In this document: positions 1 to 5,900 of the stretch, in pieces | How the letters are laid out: each line of letters begins with the position of its first letter | How positions within the stretch are numbered: position 1 is the stretch's first letter | The notes under the pieces: generated by a model | Databases searched by the model: none | What the model was told of the DNA's origin: nothing | Seen by the model: the letters and a program-made list of their open reading frames with translations, nothing else | NCBI GenBank assembly: GCA_023458835.1 | Contig: JAEWWY010000033.1 | Span: 1 to 6,905 of the forward strand | DNA: 6,905 bases | Direction: 5' to 3' | Origin: Bacillota bacterium | GTDB lineage: Bacteria > Bacillota > Clostridia > Christensenellales > Aristaeellaceae | Made by a program: the position numbers and the translations under genes

Positions 1-179
1 ACTCGCCATTGAATCTATCCGTGCTTAGAAAAACCGCGCTTTCCTGCCTCCAGAATACCCCCACCCCCAAGAAGATCAGTGCCCGTAGAAAAATGCTTCG
101 TGCCTCCCTCAACCTCCCTTTCCTTGAACTGGTGCTTTTTAGGAGCTAAATGCGCTTGCCCTGCCTTTCTGCCTTTCAC
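1..179. other. Upstream region without a convincing gene
   Basis: No reading frame here resembles a known protein. On the + strand one frame reads LAIESIRA and stops at 26-28. This could be the last codons of a gene entering from the left, but eight residues are too few to identify. Bases 102-125 are almost all pyrimidine on this strand, and 59-69 is a C-rich run, so the complement is G-rich. An antisense frame runs on from the hydrolase gene into this region and ends at 15, but it has no family features. An AGGAG at 141-145 precedes an ATG at 150 with only 4 nt between them. That ATG is in frame with the hydrolase but lies upstream of the likely promoter. Confidence 0.45.
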
Positions 180-208
180 TTGTGCCGGTACCGGCGCTAT
201 GGTACAAT
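180..208 (+). promoter_or_regulatory. Sigma-A-type promoter with extended -10 for the hydrolase-comEC-holA unit
   Basis: The -35 element is TTGTGC at 180-185 and the -10 element is TACAAT at 203-208, with a 17-bp spacer. TGG at 200-202 makes an extended -10 (TGn). Transcription would start near 215, giving a leader of about 20 nt with GGAGG at 221-225 before the ATG at 234. The spacer contains a perfect 12-bp palindrome (184-195), which could be an operator or chance in GC-rich DNA. The promoter position argues against the upstream in-frame ATG at 150. The match is by eye only. Confidence 0.62.
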
Positions 209-233
209 GAGGAAAAAGCGGGAGGGCAACGCG

Positions 234-965
234 ATGGACATCCGTGTTCTGGGCTGCAACGGCCCGTATCCTGCCGCAGGAGGCACCTGTTCCGGCTATC
301 TGATATCCGAGGGAGACGACCGGGTTTTGATGGACTGCGGCCCCGGTGTGCTTTCCCGGCTGATGACAAGGCTCGATCCGGCCCGGCTCACGGCAGTGCT
401 CCTTTCCCACAGCCATGGGGATCACTGCTCGGATATGATGGCGTTCCGGTACTATATGGATATCCGCCGCCAGCAGGATCAGGTGGAGCCTCTTCCAGTA
501 TACGCGCCGCGGGATGACAATTCCCCGGTGATCAGATTTCTGGCGGAATCGGAGTCTTTTTGCATGCATTGGATCAAGGCTGGGGATGCGCTTCAGGCCG
601 GCAACCTTGCCATTGCGTGCGGCCCGGCCCGCCATCCGGTCCCCGCGGTGGGCTTTCGCGCCGGCTCCTTCGGCTATACGGGCGATACCACCGTTCTTCC
701 GGAGCTTGCGGATTTTTATCGAGGCGTTTCGGTGCTGCTGGCGGACGGATGCTTTTTACGGTCTCAATGGCAGAAAAGCAGCCCCCATATGGCGGCCTTT
801 CAGGCGGCGGAGCTGGCCCGGGATGCCAACGCCGGGCGGCTGATCGTTACCCATCTGCGGCCCGATGTGGATGAAGCAACGCTTTTAAAGGAAGCGGCGG
901 CCATCTTCCCCGAAACCACTCTGGCCAAGGCCGATATGCTGATACGCTTTGACAGCGGGAAGTGA
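234..965 (+). CDS. MBL-fold metallohydrolase, YhfI/RNase Z-like group
   Basis: This is a 243-residue soluble protein of the metallo-beta-lactamase fold. It opens with MDIRVLGCNGPYPAAGG, typical of the small RNase Z-like (COG1234-type) proteins such as Bacillus YhfI. The metal-binding set looks complete: HSHGDH at residues 59-64 (H59, H61, D63, H64), H134, D151 in GYTGDTT, and H207 in THLRP. The family is expected to bind two metal ions, usually zinc, and hydrolyse phosphodiester or related bonds. The true substrate of the YhfI group is not known to me. No long RNase Z exosite arm is visible, so tRNA 3' processing is not a safe call. The ATG at 234 is chosen because GGAGG (221-225) lies 8 nt upstream, a promoter ends at 208, and family similarity begins here. 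An in-frame ATG at 150 would add 28 arginine-rich residues unlike the family. It is first in a unit with comEC, whose ATG lies 7 nt after this stop. Confidence 0.93.
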   Translation: MDIRVLGCNGPYPAAGGTCSGYLISEGDDRVLMDCGPGVLSRLMTRLDPARLTAVLLSHSHGDHCSDMMAFRYYMDIRRQQDQVEPLPVYAPRDDNSPVIRFLAESESFCMHWIKAGDALQAGNLAIACGPARHPVPAVGFRAGSFGYTGDTTVLPELADFYRGVSVLLADGCFLRSQWQKSSPHMAAFQAAELARDANAGRLIVTHLRPDVDEATLLKEAAAIFPETTLAKADMLIRFDSGK

Positions 966-972
966 AGCGTCC

Positions 973-3339
973 ATGGATGGCTCCCCCCATCTTCCGGGAA
1001 AACAGCGCCCCCTCCCCTTCTTTGCGGCCCGGCCCCTTGTTTGCTTTACCCTCTGCTATAGCGCGGGGGTTCTGCTGGGCGCCTCCCGCCCCTTCCAGTG
1101 GCTGTGGGCATGGGGGCTGCTTGCCGCCGGCCTGCTGGCGCTTGCATGGTTCCTGTCGGGCCGGAAAGCAGCATCGGGCGTATTTCCCGCCTTCTTCTTT
1201 CTGGGGCTTGTGCTGGCTTCCCTGAGCGCCAACCCCATCCGGCCCCCGGAGGGGAGCTATGCTTTTACGGGGACCGTGTCCGGCCGGGTGCGGCAGAAGG
1301 AAAACGGCCAGGTTGCCTGCACGCTTTCCCATGTGACCATGGACGGATTAAGCCTTTCGGGGAACGCCTACTGGACGTTCTATGCCAGGGATGAGGAAAC
1401 GTCCCCGCCCCTTGAAAACGGCAGCCGCGTTGCCTTCTCCGGAAAGCTCTATCATCCGGGAGGCCTGCAAAACCCCCATGGCTTTGATTTTGACCTGTAC
1501 TTAAAGCAGCGGGGCATACCGGTTTGCCTGTACGGGCAGGACGGCCTTCACGTCACTCCGCCCCAAAGCATATGGGATGGAAGCGTTTCTTACACGCTTC
1601 GCGCCGCGCTGACACAGGCTCTGTATAAGACGATGGGCGGCAAGGCGGCGCTGGCCTCGGTGATGCTGCTGGGGGCGGATGATCCGTTGCCTGAGGAGGC
1701 AAGGGAAGATTTCCGCATCACCGGCACAGCCCATGTGCTGTCCATTTCCGGGCTGCATGTGGCCTGCCTGGCCGCTATGGCGGTATGGCTGCTGAAGTTG
1801 CTCAAATTAAGCCCCAAGGTGCGCTTTTTTATCGTGGCCGCCTTTCTGGCCGCCTATAGCTGGCTGACGGGGATGAGCGCGCCGGTGCTTCGCTCCACGC
1901 TGATGTTCCTGGCATACCTTGGCGCCAGGCCCCTTGGACGGGCTTATGATCCCCTTACTTCCATTTCCGCCGCCGCCCTCCTCCTGCTGCTAGTGAAGCC
2001 GCTGGACCTTCTCTCCTCCGGTTTCCAGCTTTCCTTTGGCGCTGTTCTGGGGATGCTGGCTTTGGGTGAACCGCTTCTTCAATGGCAGAAGAAGCATTTT
2101 CCAGGCAGGAAGCAAAGCGTGCATGGCCGTATCCAGCGGTATCTTCACCGGCAGTGGGAAAACATAAAAACATTGCCCGCCCTGGGCCTTACGGCGCAGC
2201 TCGGCGTGGCGCTCCCGTTGGCCGCCTGGTATAACGAGATTTCACTGCTGGGCATTTTCGTGAATCTGCTGGTGATCCCTTATACGGCGGTATTGATGCT
2301 GGCCTTTCTGCTGGCGCTGATCTCCAGCCCCTTGGGCATCATCGGTCAAGCGATGGGAACATTGGCCGGATGGCTTACGGATGCGCTGCTATACACGGTC
2401 GGCGCGGCGGCGGATATCCCCGGCATGGCGGTGAAAGTCGCCTCCCCCGCCTTAATCGTTACCCTGGGGGGCCTCGCGTTTTTGCTGCTGCTTTCCCATT
2501 ATGTGCTTTGCCGGGGAAGGCGGCGGGTGCTCCTGCTTTTGGCGGCGGCGGTTTTTGCCGTGGGCGGCGGACAGATTTTGGCCAACCGCGATGTCCGCTA
2601 TATTCAGTTCAGCGCAGGCGATGCGGATGCCGCTATCCTGGAGGATGGCGCGTACACCGCTGTCATCGATACGGGAGAGACGGGGGCGGAGGTGGCCGAT
2701 TACCTGCGCGGCGAAGGGCGAAGCGTAGACGCGCTGATCCTGACCCACCTGCACCTGGATCACGCCGGCGGGCTTGCGCGGCTGCTGAAGGAAGAAATCG
2801 ATATCCGGTGCGTGTATATCCCGGAGGGAGCGGAAGCCGCCCTGCCGGATGCGCAAGGAATGATGCAATTGGCCATGATCCGCGATGCGGGCATCCCTGT
2901 CAAAACATTGCATGCGGGGGATGCGCTTAAAAGCCCGCGCACCAAGCTTACCGTGCTTTGGCCCAGGGCGGGTACGGTCCGGCCAGGACAGGATGCCAAT
3001 CAATCCTCCCTGGTGTCCCACCTTCAAATGGAGGGCGTAAGCTTACTTACCACCGGCGACATCACCGGGGAATATGAAATGTACGCTGCCTCACGGGCGG
3101 ACATATTGAAGGTGCCCCATCACGGCAGTGCCAACAGCATGTATAATGATTTTTTGATCGCGGTCGATCCTAAGGTGGCACTCTTAAGCTGTGCCGGCCT
3201 GGGCGCGCTTCCTTCCTTAAAGACATTGGAAAGGCTGTCGGAGAAAAAAATCCCGCTGTACAGAACAGACCAATCGGGAGCCGTCACATTGCTTATTAGA
3301 CGCGATACGTGGCAGGTCCATCCCTTTTTGAAGGAGTAG
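973..3339 (+). CDS. comEC: DNA internalization competence protein ComEC/Rec2
   Basis: This 788-residue polytopic membrane protein forms the channel that carries single-stranded DNA across the cytoplasmic membrane during natural transformation. Three hydrophobic segments lie near residues 21-37, 42-61 and 70-87. A soluble DUF4131/OB-like region follows and ends in NPHGFDFDLYLKQRGI (167-182), a ComEC hallmark. The competence domain (about 220-530) carries LSISGLHV (257-264), GMSAPVLRSTLMF from residue 300, and many membrane helices. A C-terminal MBL domain starts near 540, with HLHLDH (592-597), D696 in TTGDIT and HH 716-717 in VPHHGS. This domain is thought to degrade the non-transported strand, and its metal ligands appear present. 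All three usual domains are present with no break. The ATG at 973 is preferred. A TTG at 949 would add eight residues and overlap the previous gene, but has no ribosome-binding site. Only a weak GGGA (957-960) precedes 973, so coupling to upstream translation is likely. AAGGAG for holA overlaps the end of this gene. Confidence 0.96.
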   Translation: MDGSPHLPGKQRPLPFFAARPLVCFTLCYSAGVLLGASRPFQWLWAWGLLAAGLLALAWFLSGRKAASGVFPAFFFLGLVLASLSANPIRPPEGSYAFTGTVSGRVRQKENGQVACTLSHVTMDGLSLSGNAYWTFYARDEETSPPLENGSRVAFSGKLYHPGGLQNPHGFDFDLYLKQRGIPVCLYGQDGLHVTPPQSIWDGSVSYTLRAALTQALYKTMGGKAALASVMLLGADDPLPEEAREDFRITGTAHVLSISGLHVACLAAMAVWLLKLLKLSPKVRFFIVAAFLAAYSWLTGMSAPVLRSTLMFLAYLGARPLGRAYDPLTSISAAALLLLLVKPLDLLSSGFQLSFGAVLGMLALGEPLLQWQKKHFPGRKQSVHGRIQRYLHRQWENIKTLPALGLTAQLGVALPLAAWYNEISLLGIFVNLLVIPYTAVLMLAFLLALISSPLGIIGQAMGTLAGWLTDALLYTVGAAADIPGMAVKVASPALIVTLGGLAFLLLLSHYVLCRGRRRVLLLLAAAVFAVGGGQILANRDVRYIQFSAGDADAAILEDGAYTAVIDTGETGAEVADYLRGEGRSVDALILTHLHLDHAGGLARLLKEEIDIRCVYIPEGAEAALPDAQGMMQLAMIRDAGIPVKTLHAGDALKSPRTKLTVLWPRAGTVRPGQDANQSSLVSHLQMEGVSLLTTGDITGEYEMYAASRADILKVPHHGSANSMYNDFLIAVDPKVALLSCAGLGALPSLKTLERLSEKKIPLYRTDQSGAVTLLIRRDTWQVHPFLKE

Positions 3340-3343
3340 CACC

Positions 3344-4417
3344 ATGAACCATACAGATTTTTTCAAGGCTGTAAAGGCCGGACAGACCGGCTCCCTGTAT
3401 TTGATGGAAGGCGTGGAGGAGTATATCAAGCAGTCGGCGCTGGAGCAACTGCGCAAAGCATTGCTGCCCGCGGGGATGGAGGCGCTGAATGAAACAGTGC
3501 TGGAGAACCCCTCCCTGCAGGTCTTGAAGGCCGCGGCGGAAACGCTGCCCTTTATGGCGGACAAGCGGCTGGTGCTGGTCAGGGAATGCGCCCTTTTGCG
3601 CCCCTCCCGCAAAGGCGGCGAGGAAGGGGAGGAAGCGCCGGAGGCGGACGACCAGACCCAGGCGTTTTGCGATTATATGGCCGGCATACCGCCTTTCACC
3701 TGCCTGGTGTTTTATGAAAAAGGAAAGGCCGACGCCAGGCGGAAGCTGTATGGCGCCATCAAAAAGCATGGAGCCGCCGTTCTTTTTGACACGCTGGATA
3801 ACGAGGAATTGAACCGCTGGATCATTCAAACGCTGCGCTCATTGGGCAAGGAGATTTCCCCTGCTGCGGCCTCCAGCCTTGCCTTTACTGTGGGCAAGGA
3901 CGCGGCGCTGCTCCGGGGTGAGATGGAAAAGCTTTCCGCCCATACTGGAGCGCGGCCGCAGGTGACGGCGGAGGATATCCAGGCGGTGGCCACCCGCTCG
4001 CTGGAAGCGTCGGTGTTTGATATGGTGGACGCGCTGGTGGAAGGGAAAACGCCCAAGGCTTTCAGCCTGTTTGAAAACATGCTGCGCACCGGGGGCAGCC
4101 GGTTTGCCATCCTGGCCATGATATTGCGACAGTACCGCATTTTGTTCCACTATAAAACACTCAGGGAAAGCAACGCTTCCCCCATGGATATCAAGAGCCG
4201 CCTTGGCATTCCCCCTTTCGCCGTAGAGCGCGCGGCAAAGCAGGCGGCGGCGTATACAGCCGGCCAGTTGCAATCAGCCATTGCGCTTTGCGTGGACACG
4301 GAATTTTCCGTCAAGTCAGGCCGCATGGCAGAGGAAGGTTCTGTGGAAAGGGTGATGCTGCTGTTGTCGAGGCTGAAGGACGGGGATGTGGATATGGTTC
4401 CTTTCGCCCGGATATGA
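3344..4417 (+). CDS. holA: DNA polymerase III delta subunit (clamp loader)
   Basis: This 357-residue protein matches HolA, the subunit of the clamp-loader complex that binds and opens the beta sliding clamp so that it can be placed on primed DNA. Typical features are an N-terminal LYLMEGVEEY (18-27), the standing of a degenerate nucleotide-binding loop, and ETLPFMADKRLVLVRE (66-81). VFDMVDALVEGK starts at 224 at the head of the helical C-terminal domain, and FAILAMILRQYRILFHYK follows. As in the family, no working Walker A motif is seen. An acidic stretch at about 90-102 (GGEEGEEAPEADD) looks like a surface loop. The length is normal. The start is well supported: AAGGAG (3331-3336) lies 7 nt before the ATG, which is 4 nt after the comEC stop. 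Adjacent comEC and holA are common in Bacillota. The gene is last in its unit and is followed by a strong terminator. Confidence 0.95.
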   Translation: MNHTDFFKAVKAGQTGSLYLMEGVEEYIKQSALEQLRKALLPAGMEALNETVLENPSLQVLKAAAETLPFMADKRLVLVRECALLRPSRKGGEEGEEAPEADDQTQAFCDYMAGIPPFTCLVFYEKGKADARRKLYGAIKKHGAAVLFDTLDNEELNRWIIQTLRSLGKEISPAAASSLAFTVGKDAALLRGEMEKLSAHTGARPQVTAEDIQAVATRSLEASVFDMVDALVEGKTPKAFSLFENMLRTGGSRFAILAMILRQYRILFHYKTLRESNASPMDIKSRLGIPPFAVERAAKQAAAYTAGQLQSAIALCVDTEFSVKSGRMAEEGSVERVMLLLSRLKDGDVDMVPFARI

Positions 4418-4441
4418 TACGAAGCCGGGCCATATGCGACA

Positions 4442-4488
4442 GGGCTGCCGTGCCAGAAAGTCTTTTCCGGCACGGCAGCCCCTTTTTT
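4442..4488 (+). terminator. Intrinsic terminator after holA
   Basis: A perfect 13-bp stem pairs GGGCTGCCGTGCC (4442-4454) with GGCACGGCAGCCC (4469-4481). One A/C mismatch (4455/4468) is followed by four more inner pairs (4456-4459 with 4464-4467), leaving a four-base loop. Six T follow at 4483-4488. It lies 24 nt past the holA stop and ends the + strand unit. The opposite strand has no T tract after the stem, so it is not a full bidirectional terminator, though it may help stop readthrough from the convergent oxidoreductase gene. Confidence 0.93.
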
Positions 4489-4503
4489 CTTCTCTCCCCC
4501 GGG

Positions 4504-5790
4504 TCATGAAAATAAGTCAACGCCCATTTCCGTAAGCCGCTCCTGCACTGCCCGGTAGGATAACTGCCGGGGCAGCACATCCTGCCTGGCGGCAAGGGCG
4601 GCCGCCACGCCGCCCGCCTGGCCGATTGCCATGACAATGTTCATCACCCGGTAGGAGGAATGGGCCAAATGGGTGCCGGAAATGCAGCGCCCCACCAGCA
4701 GCAACCCCTCCACCTTTTTAGGCACCAGGCAGCCATAGGGGATATCATAATCCTGCACTTGCTCAACGCTGTCCTGTCCTCCGCTCTTCATGCCATGAAC
4801 ATCGAAGAAGAAGTTGGCATTGTGCACCACAACATCTTCAAACTTTCTGCCGGCACGGAGGTCCTTTTCATGGAGCACGTATTCCCCCTGCACCCGCCGG
4901 CTTTCCCGCACGCCAAGGGTGTCGGAGCTGTGGAGGAGGTAGGCGTTTTCGCAGCCGCGTACATGCTTGCGCAAATACTCGATCACCCAGGGAATCTGTG
5001 CCCGCAGTTCCCGCTCCGCCTCTGCAATCTGGCGCAGGTCGGTACCGTTTACAAAATTTTTGTGGGTGGCGTTTACATAGCATTCATTTTCCCGATAGGT
5101 ACGGTACAGGCGCACCAGGGAAACCGGCTGAGGCAAAAGCCCTGTTCTGCTGGCCTCGACCGCCGCCTCTTTGAACGCGTCGCTGCGGGTGAGGGGATCA
5201 AATGTGTTGTTCCCCTCCTGCACGATCTTGCTATCATCCAGCCCTCCCAGGGAGAACATAAGGGATACGGGCTGCAAAAGCCCGTCTCCGGACCGGCCCA
5301 TCTCAAAGGGCGCGCCTGCCAGGGCGGCCACAAGGCCGTCTCCCGTGGCATCCACCACAACGCGCCCCATGAACGCCTGAAGCCCCGTCGGCGTGGCGGC
5401 GATAATGCCGGTAATCCTTTCTCCCTCCATAATGATATCGGCTGCGGCGGTTTGGAGCGAGATCTCCACCCCGGCCCCCATGACCCATTCGGTAAGGCCT
5501 GTTTTCATCCGTTCCAGATCCGGCGCCACCCTATTGATGGGCAGCTTTGTCCCTGCCATATGGTTGACATATGCCCCCAACGTGCCGGACGCCACACGGC
5601 CCATGATGGGGCCGACGTGCCCTATGGTAAGGTTTCCGCCCAGCGTGCCATAGCGTTCGATCAAGGCGACCCGGGCGCCGCTTTTCGCGGCAGCCACAGC
5701 GGCACACAGACCCGAGGGGCCGCCGCCCGCCACCAGCACGTCATACTCGCCATATACAGGGACCTCTTTTTGATAACCGGCATGTTTCAA
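4504..5790 (-). CDS. FAD-dependent oxidoreductase, FAD_oxidored (Pfam12831-type) family
   Basis: This 428-residue predicted flavoprotein (from the TTG start) shows an N-terminal Rossmann dinucleotide-binding fold, DVLVAGGGPSG (G22, G24, G27). The acidic residue that usually holds the ADP ribose is E45 in ALIER, followed by GTLGGN. VVVDATGDG (144-152) and a C-terminal FAD contact region, GRCISGTH...YRVMNIVMAIGQAGGVAAALA (about 363-395), complete the family pattern, as does ESRRVQGEYVLHEKD. No signal peptide or membrane helix is seen, so it is likely cytoplasmic. The family is often annotated only as FAD-dependent oxidoreductase and often sits in carbohydrate-use clusters. Its substrate here is unknown. 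The TTG at 5790 is chosen because GGAGGT (5803-5798) lies 7 nt upstream. An ATG at 5805 would add MEVCV but has no ribosome-binding site and overlaps that GGAGGT. It lies downstream of the solute-binding protein gene, and no promoter is evident between them, so co-transcription is likely. It converges on holA. Confidence 0.92.
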   Translation of the reverse strand: MKHAGYQKEVPVYGEYDVLVAGGGPSGLCAAVAAAKSGARVALIERYGTLGGNLTIGHVGPIMGRVASGTLGAYVNHMAGTKLPINRVAPDLERMKTGLTEWVMGAGVEISLQTAAADIIMEGERITGIIAATPTGLQAFMGRVVVDATGDGLVAALAGAPFEMGRSGDGLLQPVSLMFSLGGLDDSKIVQEGNNTFDPLTRSDAFKEAAVEASRTGLLPQPVSLVRLYRTYRENECYVNATHKNFVNGTDLRQIAEAERELRAQIPWVIEYLRKHVRGCENAYLLHSSDTLGVRESRRVQGEYVLHEKDLRAGRKFEDVVVHNANFFFDVHGMKSGGQDSVEQVQDYDIPYGCLVPKKVEGLLLVGRCISGTHLAHSSYRVMNIVMAIGQAGGVAAALAARQDVLPRQLSYRAVQERLTEMGVDLFS

Positions 5791-5797
5791 CACGCAC

Positions 5798-5803
5798 ACC
5801 TCC
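5798..5803 (-). promoter_or_regulatory. Ribosome-binding site deciding the oxidoreductase TTG start
   Basis: On the minus strand GGAGGT occupies 5803-5798, a strong Shine-Dalgarno match. Exactly 7 nt separate it from TTG (5790-5788). The GGAGGT itself lies inside codons 1-3 of the longer ATG-initiated frame, so it cannot serve that ATG. The base of the 36-bp palindrome is 12 nt upstream of it, so hairpin formation would leave the site exposed but close to the stem. Confidence 0.75.
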
Positions 5804-5815
5804 ATTGCTTTCGCG

Positions 5816-5851
5816 CCTTACCCAGGCGGCGCATGCGCCGCCTGGGTAAGG
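5816..5851. repeat. Perfect 36-bp palindrome between binding-protein and oxidoreductase genes
   Basis: The 18-base left arm (5816-5833) starts CCTTACCCAGG and is the exact reverse complement of the right arm (5834-5851). The centre is GCGCATGCGC. As RNA it would form a very stable GC-rich hairpin. Neither strand has a T tract after the stem, so it is not a canonical intrinsic terminator. On the minus strand it lies 49 nt after the solute-binding protein stop and 25 nt before the oxidoreductase TTG. A likely role is to protect the 3' end of the binding-protein transcript from exonucleases, giving more of it than of the downstream enzyme. A dispersed REP-like element or a protein-binding site are other options. 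Confidence 0.88.
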
Positions 5852-5871
5852 TTACTCCCTCGGGTCTTTTG

Positions 5872-5900
5872 AAAAATATGTCCGCAGGCGAACCGCCCGC
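5872..5900 (-). terminator. Weak terminator-like hairpin after the solute-binding protein gene
   Basis: Directly after the TAA of the binding-protein gene, GCGGGCG (5900-5894) pairs with CGCCTGC (5890-5884) across a GTT loop, with one G-U pair. A run of five T (5876-5872) follows, but only after a 7-nt gap. The short stem, tight loop and distant T run suggest partial termination at best. Together with the palindrome it could lower expression of the downstream oxidoreductase gene. Confidence 0.4.

Noticed and set aside
59..125. G-rich minus strand as a G-quadruplex or ncRNA
   Set aside because: Two five-G runs are adjacent, but the other G tracts are too far away for a canonical quadruplex. 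No stable RNA fold or known RNA motif was recognised.
150..233. N-terminal extension of the MBL hydrolase from the ATG at 150 with AGGAG at 141-145
   Set aside because: The spacing is only 4 nt, the added residues are unlike the family, and a good promoter (180-208) and ribosome-binding site (221-225) lie downstream of this ATG.
15..635. Minus-strand frame of 206 codons opposite the 5' half of the MBL hydrolase gene
   Set aside because: It is antisense to a gene with all metal ligands. Its product is low-complexity and His/Arg-rich, and I see no ribosome-binding site or promoter for it.
949..972. TTG start for comEC at 949
   Set aside because: No ribosome-binding site precedes it and it would overlap the hydrolase gene. 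The ATG at 973 lies 7 nt after the upstream stop.
5816..5851. Palindrome as an ordinary intrinsic terminator
   Set aside because: No T tract follows the stem on either strand. The next bases are CGCGAAAGCA on the minus strand and TTACTCCCTC on the plus strand.
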